Assembly: GCF_003217775.1 (NCBI RefSeq)
Contig: NZ_QJVJ01000001.1
Location: 434,001 to 498,000, forward strand
From: Paenibacillus flagellatus
GTDB taxonomy: Bacteria; Bacillota; Bacilli; Paenibacillales; NBRC-103111
DNA length: 64,000 nt
Reading direction: 5' to 3'
Both the position numbers and the translations under genes were made by a program. Positions within the stretch are counted from its first letter, which is position 1. Each line of letters starts with the position of its first letter. The notes under the pieces were generated by a model, which had not been told where the DNA came from, made no database searches, and saw nothing but the letters and a program-made list of their open reading frames with translations. Shown here piece after piece: positions 1 to 9,287 of this stretch.

Positions 1-196
1 TGGTTGATCGCCTCCAAGTGCTCCCGAATCGTTTTGCCGCCGACCGTTATGCCTTCCAAGGCAACCTTCGTTTCGGAAAGTGTCAGCGTATTACCCAATT
101 CACGATAAGATGCTCGCGCAAGCTTCGGAGAGTATGAACCGGCAAAGGTCTTTTTTGATCCAATAAATTCTTTTTCCTGTCCACTTGTTCGAACAT
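1..196 (-). pseudogene. Fic family protein, 5' fragment with frameshifting deletion
   Basis: The reverse strand starts at an ATG (194-196) preceded by a strong GGGGGAG ribosome site. It reads about 34 residues typical of the N-terminus of large Fic-domain proteins (MFEQVDRKKNLLDQKRPLP, then LRSLREHLIVNW). The frame then stops within a few codons. The family continuation is in another frame: GNTLTLSETKVALEGITVG followed by GGKTIREHLEAIN. The usual WTY-SNAIEG stretch between the two parts is missing, so a small deletion that is not a multiple of three (near 92-97) has removed the conserved SNAIEG segment and shifted the frame. Intact Fic proteins transfer AMP or other nucleotidyl groups to target proteins; this copy could not make one. 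The gene runs off the left edge, so the catalytic HPFxxGNG motif is not visible. Sequencing error is the main alternative. Confidence 0.8.
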
Positions 197-569
197 ACTT
201 CTCCCCCTTTTAACTTTCTTCTCCCATTATATCATCGGAATAAAAGGTGCACACCTTCCCAATCTCGGCATGCATCTTTTTGGGCTAGCTATCGCTTCCT
301 CCGGATGCCCTGCCGATGAGCCCAGCCCGCTTCGACCGAAATCGGCTGAAAGCGGGCCAACTCCTTCGTCATAAAGGGCCGCGCGTTCCGGCTTCCCTTT
401 GTAAACGACGCGTCCTTGAAGGTCTATATCGGCGAATCCGCGACTCAAGGCTGATATCATCCCGTTCCGCGCCGCCTTGTCCAGCGCGCTCCCGGATCGT
501 GTGCAGGTACAGAGAACCAAGGGAGGTGGCATCCATGCTATGGGAAGAAGTTCGCAAGATTTAGCCTGA
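197..569. other. No supported gene
   Basis: A 118-residue reverse-strand frame (227-583) and short forward frames exist here. None has a convincing ribosome site, recognisable family or neighbours, and the frames overlap each other. The stretch lies between two decayed genes and is most likely degraded sequence. Confidence 0.5.
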
Positions 570-713
570 TCCAAAAATTTCAAGCTGGATGTAGGCGCTC
601 TTCACGAGAAGCTTGAGGTAAATGGGCTTCTCGGATTAGATTTGCTTATGGCGGCAAACGTCATATTAAATCTTTCAGAGCTAACTATGTATTCAGCCGA
701 CGATAAGGAATAG
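570..713 (+). pseudogene. Retropepsin-like aspartic protease, C-terminal remnant
   Basis: An open frame of 47 codons begins directly after an in-frame TGA (567-569), has no start codon and ends at TAG 711-713. It reads KLDVGALHEKLEVNGLLGLD and then LLMAANVILNLSELTMYSAD. This matches the C-terminal end of bacterial single-domain retropepsin-like proteins, where a V/I-N-G-I/L-L-G-x-D-F/L motif is followed by a hydrophobic strand and a short tail. The N-terminal half with the catalytic D-T/S-G motif is absent from the sequence immediately upstream in all frames. I infer a truncated relic. Family identification rests on the LLGLDLL pattern only. Confidence 0.6.
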
Positions 714-898
714 GATTGCCGAAATGCAGCAGCCCACTAATAAGCCCCCAAAATTCCCCGCTTGTCCCGTTCACATATCCCCCTCCCTGCTGAATATATT
801 GATAACAAGCTATCTTTTTCCCATTGCCCCGATACTCCTGAACGTCCATGCGCATGACGCGCGGGAGCGCAGCAACCGAAGCAGGGAGGTGCCGCATC

Positions 899-2044
899 AT
901 GACAAAACCGCTTTTCATCGTGTCCCGGGAAGACTGGTCGCTCCACCGCAAAGGGTACCAGGACCAAACCCGCCACCAGCAAAAAGTGCGCGAAGCGATC
1001 AAGCAAAACTTGCCCGACCTCGTCACCGAAGAAAATATCGTGACGTCCCACAACAAACAAATTATCAAGGTTCCGATCCGCAGCCTGGACGAATACCGGT
1101 TCCGCTTCAATTACAATAAAAGCAAGCATGTCGGCCAGGGCGACGGCGACAGCCAGGTCGGTGACGTGCTCGGCGTCGATCCGTCCGCGGCGAACCCGGG
1201 GAAAGGCGAAGGAGCCGGCGACCAGCCGGGCGACGATTATTTCGAAGCCGAAGTGAGCATGGAGGAGCTGCAGTCGATGCTGTTCGAGGAGCTGGAGCTG
1301 CCTTACATGGAGCAGAAGCAGAAAGACAATCTCCAGATCGAAGACATTCAGTTCAACGACATCCGCAAGAAGGGGATCATGTCCAACATCGACAAGAAGC
1401 GGACCATTCTCGAAAACTTGCGCCGCAACGCGAATGCGGGCAACCCGGGCATCCACGGCATATCGCCGGACGATCTTCGCTTCAAGACGTGGGACGAAGT
1501 CGTCGTGCCGCATTCGAACGCCCTCATTCTCGCCATGATGGATACGTCCGGGTCGATGGGCAGCTTCGAGAAATATATCGCCCGCAGCTTCTTTTTCTGG
1601 ATGACGCGGTTTTTGCGGACGAAATACGAGAAAGTCGAAATCGTCTTCATCGCGCACCATACGGAAGCGCGGGAAGTGTCCGAGGAAGAATTTTTCACGA
1701 AAGGCGAAAGCGGCGGCACGATCTGCTCGTCCGCCTACCAGAAGGCGCTCGAAATCATCGACCGCCGGTACCCGTCCTCGCACTACAACATTTATCCGTT
1801 CCACTTCTCCGACGGCGACAATTTGACGTCCGACAACGAGCGGTGCGTCAAGCTGATCGAGAAGCTGCTCGAGCGGTGCAACATGTTCGGCTACGGCGAG
1901 GTGAACCAGTACAACCGGAGCAGCACGCTCATGTCGGCGTACCGCCACATCCAGTACCCTCGCTTCCAGCACTGCGTCATTCGCGAGAAAGGCGAAGTGT
2001 ACAAAGCGCTCAAGACGTTTTTCTCGAAAGCGAAAGAGGGGTGA
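899..2044 (+). CDS. yhbH: Sporulation protein YhbH (DUF444 / VWA-like)
   Basis: 381 residues from ATG 899, chosen because GGAGGT lies 9 bp upstream and the N-terminus then matches B. subtilis YhbH ([26 protein letters not shown]); an upstream in-frame ATG at 848 lacks a ribosome site. Family landmarks are IPIRSLDEY-like and [13 protein letters not shown] segments near residues 60-100. A von Willebrand A-like half carries an intact metal-binding DTSGSMG at 215-221. In B. subtilis yhbH is expressed in the mother cell during sporulation. In many genomes the family is linked to SpoVR and the PrkA kinase; no prkA lies in this window. It stops 7 bp before spoVR, so the two are surely one operon. 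Biochemical function of the family is unsettled. Confidence 0.95.
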   Translation: MTKPLFIVSREDWSLHRKGYQDQTRHQQKVREAIKQNLPDLVTEENIVTSHNKQIIKVPIRSLDEYRFRFNYNKSKHVGQGDGDSQVGDVLGVDPSAANPGKGEGAGDQPGDDYFEAEVSMEELQSMLFEELELPYMEQKQKDNLQIEDIQFNDIRKKGIMSNIDKKRTILENLRRNANAGNPGIHGISPDDLRFKTWDEVVVPHSNALILAMMDTSGSMGSFEKYIARSFFFWMTRFLRTKYEKVEIVFIAHHTEAREVSEEEFFTKGESGGTICSSAYQKALEIIDRRYPSSHYNIYPFHFSDGDNLTSDNERCVKLIEKLLERCNMFGYGEVNQYNRSSTLMSAYRHIQYPRFQHCVIREKGEVYKALKTFFSKAKEG

Positions 2045-2051
2045 CGAGCCT

Positions 2052-3488
2052 ATGCATCCGGACGAAATCAAAGACTTGGAACGGGCGATCGACGAAATTA
2101 CGGAAATCGCGGTCGGGTTCGGGCTCGACTTTTACCCGATGCGCTACGAGATTTGCCCCGCCGACATCATCTACACGTTCGGCGCCTACGGCATGCCGAC
2201 CCGGTTCAGCCATTGGAGCTTCGGCAAGACGTTTCACCGCATGAAAATGCAGTACGATTTCGGGCTCAGCAAAATATACGAGCTCGTCATCAACTCGAAT
2301 CCGTGCTACGCGTTTCTGCTCGACGGCAACTCGCTCATCCAGAACAAGCTGATCGTGGCGCACGTGCTCGCGCACTGCGACTTTTTCAAGAACAACGTCC
2401 GCTTCTCCCGGACGAACCGCAACATGGTGGAGAGCATGTCGGCCACCGCCGAGCGGGTCCGCGAATACGAGCTCATCCACGGGACGGAGGCGGTCGAGAC
2501 GTTTCTCGACGCCGTGCTGGCGATTCAGGAGCACGTCGATCCGACGCTCGTCAAGCCGTACTACGGCGACAAGGAGCGGCGGGAAGCCGAAGCGAAAAGC
2601 CGGAGCAAGCCGCCGTCTGCCAAGCCCGGCAAAACCGGCTACGAAGATTTGTGGGAGCTGGGCGAGGACGCCGGCTCCCAATCGGAGCGCGACGAAGGCC
2701 CGAAGAAGTTTCCGCCCCAGCCGGAAAAAGATTTGCTCTTCTTCCTGGAGGAGCATTCCCCGGTGCTGGAGGATTGGCAGCGCGACATCATGACGATGCT
2801 GCGCGACGAGATGCTGTACTTCTGGCCGCAGCTGGAGACGAAGATCATGAACGAAGGCTGGGCTTCGTACTGGCACCAGCGCATCGTGCGGGAGCTCGAT
2901 CTGACGAGCGAGGAGACGATCGAATACGCCAAGCTGAACAGCGGCGTCGTCCAGCCGTCGCGGCACAGCCTGAACCCGTACTACCTCGGGCTGAAAATAT
3001 TCGAGGACATCGAGAAGCGGTGGGATAACCCGTCCGAGGAGGACCGCCGGAGGTTCGGACGCGAGCCCGGGCGCGGCCGCGAGAAAATGTTCGAGGTGCG
3101 CGAGTTCGACTCCGACACGTCGTTCATCCGCAACTACTTGACGAAGGAGCTCGTCGAGGACCTCGATTTGTACGTGTTCGAGAAGAAAGGGCCGGAATGG
3201 AAAATTACCGACAAGACGTGGGAGTCGGTCCGCGACCAGCTCGTCTATTCCCGCATCAACGGCGGCTTCCCGGTGCTGCACGTCACGGACGGCAACCATG
3301 CGAACGGCGGCGAGCTGTACTTGAAGCACGCGTTCGAGGGCATCGAGCTGGACGTGAAATATTTGGAGAAAACGCTGCCGTACGTGCAGCGGCTGTGGGG
3401 CCGGTCGGTCCATCTCGAAACGGTCATCGAAGACAAGGCGGTGTTGTTCACGTATGACGGCAAGAAGCAGCACCGGAAGTTTTTATGA
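2052..3488 (+). CDS. spoVR: SpoVR family protein (stage V sporulation protein R)
   Basis: 478 residues, normal length for SpoVR. The conserved N-terminal half is present, with stretches such as [50 protein letters not shown] and the histidine-rich [14 protein letters not shown] near residue 105. In Bacillus, SpoVR is made in the mother cell and affects spore cortex formation; the E. coli homologue YcgB has no settled role. It begins 7 bp after yhbH. A rho-independent terminator follows about 90 bp later. No signal peptide or membrane segment is apparent, so a cytoplasmic protein is expected. Confidence 0.96.
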   Translation: MHPDEIKDLERAIDEITEIAVGFGLDFYPMRYEICPADIIYTFGAYGMPTRFSHWSFGKTFHRMKMQYDFGLSKIYELVINSNPCYAFLLDGNSLIQNKLIVAHVLAHCDFFKNNVRFSRTNRNMVESMSATAERVREYELIHGTEAVETFLDAVLAIQEHVDPTLVKPYYGDKERREAEAKSRSKPPSAKPGKTGYEDLWELGEDAGSQSERDEGPKKFPPQPEKDLLFFLEEHSPVLEDWQRDIMTMLRDEMLYFWPQLETKIMNEGWASYWHQRIVRELDLTSEETIEYAKLNSGVVQPSRHSLNPYYLGLKIFEDIEKRWDNPSEEDRRRFGREPGRGREKMFEVREFDSDTSFIRNYLTKELVEDLDLYVFEKKGPEWKITDKTWESVRDQLVYSRINGGFPVLHVTDGNHANGGELYLKHAFEGIELDVKYLEKTLPYVQRLWGRSVHLETVIEDKAVLFTYDGKKQHRKFL

Positions 3489-3579
3489 GAGAGAGTTATT
3501 TATTGAATCCAATCCTTTATGAAAAAAATGACGATTGGACGACGGTATAAAGGAACTGTTTCGCCCATTGGTTATTCCG

Positions 3580-3606
3580 AGACCGCGATTTGGCGGTCCT
3601 TTTTGT
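3580..3606 (+). terminator. Rho-independent terminator of yhbH-spoVR
   Basis: GACCGC pairs with GCGGTC across a six-base loop and is followed by CTTTTTGTTT. It lies about 90 bp after the spoVR stop codon. Confidence 0.8.
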
Positions 3607-3610
3607 TTCT

Positions 3611-3794
3611 ATTGGACTTTGTCCAATCGCAGGACGTTGACGGGAGGCGAATCCGATCCGCGATTGGATTTCATCCAACGGATTTGCTCGAAAAGGACCG
3701 AATCCGCTAGGTCGCGGGCGATTCTATTGGATCGTTTCCAATAGAGCGCTTACTGGGGCGTATGCGCGGGGGCTTCTGTTGGATAGAATCCAAT
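3611..3794. repeat. Array of four TTGGAY/RTCCAA small inverted repeats
   Basis: Four short hairpins occur in under 200 bp: ATTGGAC-TTT-GTCCAAT at 3611-3627, ATTGGAT-TTC-ATCCAAC at 3663-3679, CTATTGGA-TCGTT-TCCAATAG at 3724-3744, and GTTGGAT-AGA-ATCCAAT at 3778-3794. Extra half sites lie at 3502-3513, 3534-3540 and 3891-3896. Centre-to-centre distances are about 52, 63 and 52 bp. The segments between them share no obvious sequence, so this is not a CRISPR array. Possible roles are a dispersed repeat family, a protein-binding array or transcript-stabilising hairpins. Confidence 0.75.
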
Positions 3795-3891
3795 GGAAAC
3801 GGTCCGAGGCGGGCGCTCCCTCCCCCTTCAACTTGTGCCGGATACCGTCCGCGGATGGTATGACCGGAAGCACGGAATCGAATAACTATGA

Positions 3892-3920
3892 TTGGAAAAT
3901 GATAGAAGCCGGCTTATAAT
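3892..3920 (+). promoter_or_regulatory. Sigma-A promoter for the DUF4180 gene
   Basis: TTGGAA (3892-3897) and a perfect TATAAT (3915-3920) are separated by 17 bp, about 50 bp before the ATG at 3971. The -35 overlaps an ATTGGA half site like those in the upstream hairpin array. Confidence 0.7.
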
Positions 3921-3970
3921 AAAACCACTCCGCCCCATGGGCGAAACCATACCGAAAGGAGCCTTCCCGA

Positions 3971-4339
3971 ATGAATATCGAGATCGACCGGCAGGGCGAT
4001 TCCACGGTGGCGCTCGTGAACAGCCCCGAGCTCGTCATCGGCGACGTGGCGGCGGCGCTTGATTTGATGGCCGAGGTGGGGGTTGTGCACGGCTGCGACA
4101 AGATCGTTCTCCGGCAGTCGAATTTGTCCGAGGACTTCTTCGAACTGAAAACCGGGCTCGCCGGCGACATCCTGCAAAAGTATACGAACTACGGCGTCAA
4201 GCTGGCGGTCGTCGGCACGTTTGACGGGTACGGCAGCAAAAGCTTGAACGATTTCATCTACGAATGCAATCAGGGGAATCGGTTCTTCTTCGTATCCGAC
4301 ACGCAGCAGGCGATACAGGCGCTTCACGGGGTCCGCTGA
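3971..4339 (+). CDS. DUF4180 domain-containing protein
   Basis: 122 residues, the full length of DUF4180 proteins. The N-terminus contains the family pattern GDSTVALVNSPELVIGDVAA, the middle a KIVLRQSNLSEDFFELKTGL stretch, and the end a beta-rich segment with GSKSLNDFIYECN. It is soluble, with no signal peptide. The start has AAAGGA a few bases upstream and its own TTGGAA-N17-TATAAT promoter. It is monocistronic and convergent with the ABC exporter, whose stop lies about 50 bp away. No function is established for the family. Confidence 0.88.
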   Translation: MNIEIDRQGDSTVALVNSPELVIGDVAAALDLMAEVGVVHGCDKIVLRQSNLSEDFFELKTGLAGDILQKYTNYGVKLAVVGTFDGYGSKSLNDFIYECNQGNRFFFVSDTQQAIQALHGVR

Positions 4340-4391
4340 GCCGGTCTTATATAACGACCGCTTCTCGTCGAAACGACCTCCCTCTTCCCCT

Positions 4392-6203
4392 TCACCCTCT
4401 ACCCGACGCCAGCTTCAGCTCCCGCTTCGGAGCCGGGGCCGCCGCTTCCGCCGCCCCGGACTCGGCAGCCTGCTGCTTCGCGTACAGCTCCTTATAATAG
4501 CCGTCCAGCTCGAGCAGCTCGCGGTGGCTCCCGCTTTCGACGATCTCGCCGTCCTTCAGGACGAAGATCCGATCGGCCTCCGTCACGGTGGAGAGCCGGT
4601 GGGCGATCATGACGACCGTCTTGCCGCGGTCGAGACCGCGGATCGATTCCTGCACGAGCTTCTCGCTTTCGTTGTCGAGAGCGCTGGTCGCCTCGTCGAG
4701 CAGCAGGATCGCCGGGTTTTTCAGAAAGACGCGGGCGAGCGAGATCCGCTGCCTTTGGCCGCCCGACAGCTTGACGCCCCGCTCTCCGATCTCCGTATCG
4801 TAGCCGTTCGGCAGCGAACGGATGAACTCGTGGGCGAACGCCTTCTTCGCCGCGGCCTCGATCTCCTCGTCGGCCGCCTCCGGCTTCGCCATCCGGATAT
4901 TGTCCTTTACGGACGAGCTGTACAGAAACCCGTCCTGCGTCACGATCCCCATATGCCGGCGTAATCCGGCCATCGAATAATCCTTGATGTTCGCGCCGTC
5001 GATCCGGATTTCGCCGCGGTCGGCATCGTACATCCGGGTGAGCAGCTGCAAAATCGTGCTTTTGCCGCCGCCGCTGCCTCCGACGAACGCATAGGTCTTG
5101 CCCTTCTCCAGCGTAAACGAGACGTCCTTGAGCACGTCGCGGCCGCCGTCGTAGCCGAAGAAAACATGCTCGAACCGGACCGCGTCGGCGAACTCGCGCC
5201 ATTCCCGCGGCCGGTCGCTCTCGCGGACCGTAACGGGCGTGTCGAAGAAGTCGAACACGCGCTGCATCGCCACGCTCCCTTCGGCAATCGCCGGAAACGC
5301 CTGGACGAGAGCCGCGACGGGGCTTCGCATCCGGTCCGCATACGCGAAAAACGCGACCAGGCTGCCGAGCGTCAAGCTGCCGTCGATGACATACAAGCAC
5401 CCGACCGCCACGACGAGAAACGGCGTCAAATCGCTCAGTACGTTGACGGCGGACAGCGACAGCGCATTGACGGCGGCGTGCTTGTCCGTCAGCTTCTCGT
5501 AGCGCTCCAGATGGCGCTCGAACGCTTCCCGGTCCCGCCGCTCGGACGCGAACAGCCGGGACAGCAGCGCGCCCTGGATATGCTCGGTCACGAATCCGCT
5601 CAGCGCGGACCGCTCCTGCATCATGAGCCGCGTCGTGCGCTTCAGCTTTTTCGAGAGGACGTGCGCGAGCGCGAATTGGAAGCCGACGAGCAGCACGGCG
5701 AGCAGCGTCAGCTTCGCGTTCATGGTCAGCATGGCGCCGACGACGAACAACAGGACGATCAGCTCGATCCAGACGTTGGAGAAGACGGCCGTCAGGAACC
5801 CTTTCATTTTCTCGATATCGTCGATGACCCGCGTCCCGATCTCCCCGCTCTTATGGCGCGCGAAGTAGCTTGCATCGAGGTCGTGCACTTTGCGGAAGGC
5901 GTCCTTGCGCATCGCCGCGACGATTTTGTTGTTGCCCTTGTGCATGAACAGCTGCCTCATATATTCCATGGGGCCGCGGACAGCGAAGAACACGACGATC
6001 ATCAATAACGCGATGACGAGCAGCTGCTCCGTTTTGTCGGCGGGGGACATGGCGTCGTTCCGGAGCAGGCCGTCGAACAAATATTTGAACACGAGCGGTA
6101 CGGACAGCGGGATGAGGAAGCGGAACAAGCTCCCGACGAACCCCCAGACGTACAGCTTCTTCACTTGATTCGCGTAGGGCCAAAACCGTTTGAACGCGTT
6201 CAT
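4392..6203 (-). CDS. ABC exporter half-transporter (fused membrane and ATPase domains)
   Basis: About 603 residues from the ATG near 6203 (MNAFKRFWPYANQVKK); a longer frame reaching 6341 crosses the promoter and is rejected. Residues 1-300 form the six-helix membrane domain. The ATPase follows with Walker A GGSGGGKST near 371, signature LSGGQRQR near 475, Walker B ILLLDEATSALD and switch-histidine IAHRLST. This is the MsbA/multidrug-type layout, working as a homodimer in the membrane to export lipids or drugs; substrate unknown. The C-terminus ends in an alanine-rich tail. Its promoter carries the 21-bp TTGCGC repeats also found before the FtsX exporter and the ComP-like kinase, implying co-regulation with them. 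Confidence 0.93.
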   Translation of the reverse strand: MNAFKRFWPYANQVKKLYVWGFVGSLFRFLIPLSVPLVFKYLFDGLLRNDAMSPADKTEQLLVIALLMIVVFFAVRGPMEYMRQLFMHKGNNKIVAAMRKDAFRKVHDLDASYFARHKSGEIGTRVIDDIEKMKGFLTAVFSNVWIELIVLLFVVGAMLTMNAKLTLLAVLLVGFQFALAHVLSKKLKRTTRLMMQERSALSGFVTEHIQGALLSRLFASERRDREAFERHLERYEKLTDKHAAVNALSLSAVNVLSDLTPFLVVAVGCLYVIDGSLTLGSLVAFFAYADRMRSPVAALVQAFPAIAEGSVAMQRVFDFFDTPVTVRESDRPREWREFADAVRFEHVFFGYDGGRDVLKDVSFTLEKGKTYAFVGGSGGGKSTILQLLTRMYDADRGEIRIDGANIKDYSMAGLRRHMGIVTQDGFLYSSSVKDNIRMAKPEAADEEIEAAAKKAFAHEFIRSLPNGYDTEIGERGVKLSGGQRQRISLARVFLKNPAILLLDEATSALDNESEKLVQESIRGLDRGKTVVMIAHRLSTVTEADRIFVLKDGEIVESGSHRELLELDGYYKELYAKQQAAESGAAEAAAPAPKRELKLASGRG

Positions 6204-6243
6204 CGAACTCCCTCTTTCTTTCGCTAACGATTGGTCTATACCC

Positions 6244-6341
6244 ATCGTAGCGCGAGGGGAGGCGCCGCAACGCGCAAACGGAGGCCGTCCGGGCGCAAAT
6301 GAACGCAGGCCCGAGCGCAAAAGATTGCGTTCCGCGCGCAA
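6244..6341 (-). promoter_or_regulatory. Promoter with four 21/22-bp-phased TTGCGC repeats
   Basis: Read on the reverse strand, TTGCGC hexamers lie at 6341-6336, 6320-6315, 6298-6293 and 6277-6272 (steps 21, 22, 21 bp). The last is followed by exactly 22 bp and a -10-like TACGAT (6249-6244), about 40 bp before the start codon. No good -35 is present, which suggests activator dependence. An extra TTGCGG lies at 6270-6265. The remaining 6342-6599 holds no recognisable feature apart from the ribosome site of the next gene. Confidence 0.75.
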
Positions 6342-6599
6342 ACGTCGCCACGTCGGGACGGCAGTCCGCGAAATCCCCCTCGGGCCGCAACGTCCTATTT
6401 ATTGAAACGACGGGCAGTAGAGATCGACTATATCCAATAAATCCCTGAAAGCGGCCCCACTGCGTTATATGATTAAGAAAAGGAATCATTGGCGCGGGGC
6501 TTGGGAGCGTTACCTCGTACAGCAGCGGAAAAACATGCTTGTGGATGATCAATCGGGGAATTTCATGCGCCATATGGATCAAACCGGAGGATACAAAAA

Positions 6600-7616
6600 A
6601 TGAACAACCATGAGGAAAGGTTAGTAAAACCCGAAATACTGGCGCTTGTTTTGCGTAACATGCTCGGCAAGACGATCATCCGCGCAGATTATCGGCTCAA
6701 GGAGCTGCAAGGCGGGACGGTAGGGGATGTTCGGCTTGTAACGGGCGTGGTTGAAACCTCCGATGGCGAAAACTTGCCGTATAAGGTGGTATGGAAAACA
6801 CAGAAAAAATTCGAGCGGTACGGGGATCCGGATTCATGGCGAAGGGAATACGACCTCTATGCATCGGATTTCAAAAAGGTTTTCTTCGACTCGTTCCGTT
6901 GTCCGGAATGCTATCACGCCGAAATAAATGACGATGAGATTCAACTGTGGATGGAATATATCGACGGTGTGTCAGGCTTGCAGCTGACCTCGGAAATGCA
7001 AGAACGTATAGCCGAGGAATTGGGGCGGTTTCAAGGCAGGCTATACGCCGAACGACCCGACGTAGTGCACAATCTGTCCAATTTAAGCAAGGTGGAGTTT
7101 ACGAAAAACGGCTATATGCGGTATCGGTCATGGAACGTTTTGCATGATTACATACGCTCCGATGACTGCGACATTCCGAAGCATCTGTGCAGCATGCTCA
7201 TAGATATGGATCATCACGCGGACGAAATATTCGGTCGCATTGAAAAGCTGCCGATCGTGCTTTGCCACAGAGATTTTTGGGTGGCAAATCTTTTCTATAC
7301 GGACCGTACGATCGTCCTGATCGATTGGGATACCGCCGGATGGGGGTACATGGGCGAGGATATCGCGAGTTTAATCGCGGATGAAGCGGACGTCCGCCAT
7401 ATGCTTGAAAACTACCAAACATGCATTCCGGCATATTACAGAGGCTTCTCGGAATATGCGGATGTGTTCCCGATCACCGATCATTGTATTTATGAACTCA
7501 TCCTTGCTATGTTCGGTTACAGGCTTGTGGAGCGGTATCAATTCGCCGAATCGCCCGAAGATAAATCCATGCACCTGAATGCTTTGCAAAAAATCCATGA
7601 GATAGGTAATATGTAG
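6600..7616 (+). CDS. Phosphotransferase of the aminoglycoside/choline kinase fold
   Basis: 338 residues. The catalytic loop LCHRDFWVANLF near 220-230 and the metal-binding LIDWDTAGWGY near 239-249 are those of the APH/choline-kinase family, and an N-terminal lobe VVWKTQKK supplies the lysine. GGAGGATAC lies just before the ATG. These kinases phosphorylate small hydroxyl compounds (aminoglycosides, macrolides, choline, thiamine or sugars) with ATP or GTP in the cytoplasm; substrate cannot be told. A second, diverged member starts 45 bp downstream, so they probably share a transcript. Codon use is AT-richer than most of the window. Confidence 0.85.
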   Translation: MNNHEERLVKPEILALVLRNMLGKTIIRADYRLKELQGGTVGDVRLVTGVVETSDGENLPYKVVWKTQKKFERYGDPDSWRREYDLYASDFKKVFFDSFRCPECYHAEINDDEIQLWMEYIDGVSGLQLTSEMQERIAEELGRFQGRLYAERPDVVHNLSNLSKVEFTKNGYMRYRSWNVLHDYIRSDDCDIPKHLCSMLIDMDHHADEIFGRIEKLPIVLCHRDFWVANLFYTDRTIVLIDWDTAGWGYMGEDIASLIADEADVRHMLENYQTCIPAYYRGFSEYADVFPITDHCIYELILAMFGYRLVERYQFAESPEDKSMHLNALQKIHEIGNM

Positions 7617-7660
7617 CTCATCACGGAAGCATTCCTTATGGCGGTGGGGTGGGGTTACCT

Positions 7661-8542
7661 ATGAATTCTATTCTAACAATTATAGAAAAGCTAAAGTTGA
7701 ACGTCTGGAATGTGGAAGATGTTCCGGAGTCGTTTAGCTCCGATGTATATAAACTTACGCTTGCCGGTGGAGAAAACGTCTTTGTAAAAATTCCGTTTAA
7801 CAAGGATAAATTATTCCGTGAATTTCAGATGCTTGAAACGTTAAAGGGGGTACTGCCTGTCCCTAAGGTATTGGACATTTGGTACGGGGATGAAAGCACT
7901 ACCGGAGCATTGCTTCTTGCGGCCATTCAAGGCATGCCTTGTACAGGGGTCATGGACGAGAAGCTCTCTTATCAAATCGGCATGTATCTTGCTATGCTCC
8001 ATGAGTTCAAGACTCCCGGGTACGGTTACCATGAAGCCGACGGTTTTAAGCTGCTTGACCAAAATGATTGGAGATTATATATCAAACGTAATTTTGAAAA
8101 TTGGAAAGAGCCGTGCCAAGAGATTCTCGACCCAAACTTGTATGAAAGATGTATTCTTCACTTTGACGAAGCTTTCTCTGCTTTACCGGATCCTGACGGC
8201 CCCTGCATCGTTCACATGGATTTTAGACCCGGTAACATATTGGTGAATGGGAACGAGGTTGCCGGCATTATCGATTTCGAGAGTGCCCGCGGCGGATCGT
8301 CGGAAATCGATTTTACAAAAGTCAATCGATATATTTGGGAAGTCCATCCGGGAACAAAGCTGCCGTTCATTGAAGGGTATCGATCGATTCGACCTATGTT
8401 GGCTCTGGAAAGCGTGCTGCCGTTTTATGATATTTACGATGCTTTCAGCGCAATTGTATGGTGTAAAAACAGAGGTATCGAAAAAAATCAAACGTTCCTT
8501 CGGGAAAATATGATGACTTTAAGGAAGTCGGTGGGTTATTGA
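7661..8542 (+). CDS. Phosphotransferase of the aminoglycoside kinase fold
   Basis: 293 residues from ATG 7661, which follows a GGTGGGGTGGGG purine stretch; an upstream GTG at 7649 is possible. The active-site loop IVHMDFRPGNILVNG (about residues 182-196) and the GIIDFESA metal site (about 201-208) are clear, and the N-lobe has VFVKIPF. The HxD residue pair is HMD rather than the HGD or HRD common in resistance enzymes. It follows another phosphotransferase and likely forms a two-gene operon with it. The two are only distantly alike, so this is not a recent duplication. Base composition is AT-rich relative to the flanks. Confidence 0.83.
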   Translation: MNSILTIIEKLKLNVWNVEDVPESFSSDVYKLTLAGGENVFVKIPFNKDKLFREFQMLETLKGVLPVPKVLDIWYGDESTTGALLLAAIQGMPCTGVMDEKLSYQIGMYLAMLHEFKTPGYGYHEADGFKLLDQNDWRLYIKRNFENWKEPCQEILDPNLYERCILHFDEAFSALPDPDGPCIVHMDFRPGNILVNGNEVAGIIDFESARGGSSEIDFTKVNRYIWEVHPGTKLPFIEGYRSIRPMLALESVLPFYDIYDAFSAIVWCKNRGIEKNQTFLRENMMTLRKSVGY

Positions 8543-8679
8543 GTCTAGTCGCTTACAGCCAAAATTAGACGGTCTCAGTCCCATGGATTTCGGGTCTAAG
8601 GCCGCCTAAATACTGAATAAAAGTGGAGCAGTTGCGGCGGCGTATTGCATGCCCGGCATCCGACGGATTTTGCTGCCCG

Positions 8680-9225
8680 TTAACTCGCTTGGCCTTGTTC
8701 GGCTTCCTTCGTTTTTTGTTTGGATGACCAAACGGCATAACCCATGCCGATATAGGCGACTCCCCAAAGGAAAGCGACGATTTTCTCGAACATTGGAACT
8801 ACTCCCACCGGCAGCATGGCGATAAGAACTATACACGCCCATTTCGGAAGGATACCGGCTTTGAGACTGGCGATCGGGAAAAGCAGCAGCCCCAGCATGC
8901 CGGTTGCGATCTCAAAACCTTTGACCACCCCCCATTCCCATGGCGACACATGAAGCATGGATGACCAGACGGTACAAGTTACCAAGATTAGACCGAGCTC
9001 CAACAGAGCGAACGAAATAAATCCAAATTTCCCCGATTCCTTCACTTGCGCCAAGTAAAGCCCGAATGTGCCGAATACCATGAGAATGTTCGCGATGAAA
9101 GCGCAAATCAACTCCTGGTTACTGTCCCCGCCCCAAATGTAGGATGAGGGCGTCATCCCTATTCTGCTAATCCCGCCAATCATGGCGACAAATGCAAACC
9201 ACCTTACCGCTTTTTCAATCGTCAT
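8680..9225 (-). CDS. Small polytopic membrane protein of sensing module A
   Basis: 181 residues with about five or six hydrophobic segments. The family is unnamed to me. It is clearly homologous to the protein at 23423-24010: both have the block ARIGMTP-S--WG-DS-QEL or its variant SRIGMTPSSYIWGGDSNQEL near residues 20-40, a similar VWSS/VWSA element, and a WG-AY-GMGY--W motif near the C-terminus. Each copy lies head-to-head with a histidine kinase-NarL regulator pair. I infer it is an accessory or target of that two-component system, for example a sensor partner in the membrane. A hairpin-like TTAGAC/GTCTAA pair lies downstream near 8565-8598. Confidence 0.75.
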   Translation of the reverse strand: MTIEKAVRWFAFVAMIGGISRIGMTPSSYIWGGDSNQELICAFIANILMVFGTFGLYLAQVKESGKFGFISFALLELGLILVTCTVWSSMLHVSPWEWGVVKGFEIATGMLGLLLFPIASLKAGILPKWACIVLIAMLPVGVVPMFEKIVAFLWGVAYIGMGYAVWSSKQKTKEAEQGQAS

Positions 9226-9287
9226 GTTTATCCCCCGCTTCCTCGCATCTTATTCGATTCCGCCTTCCTTCGATCGCAAAGGCGACA

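Noticed and set aside
227-583. 118-codon reverse frame before yhbH
   Set aside because: No ribosome site, no recognisable domain, overlapping frames on the other strand; it sits between two gene relics.
3611-3794. CRISPR array
   Set aside because: The units are short palindromes of about 17-21 bp with unequal spacing and without constant-length repeats or a cas gene nearby.
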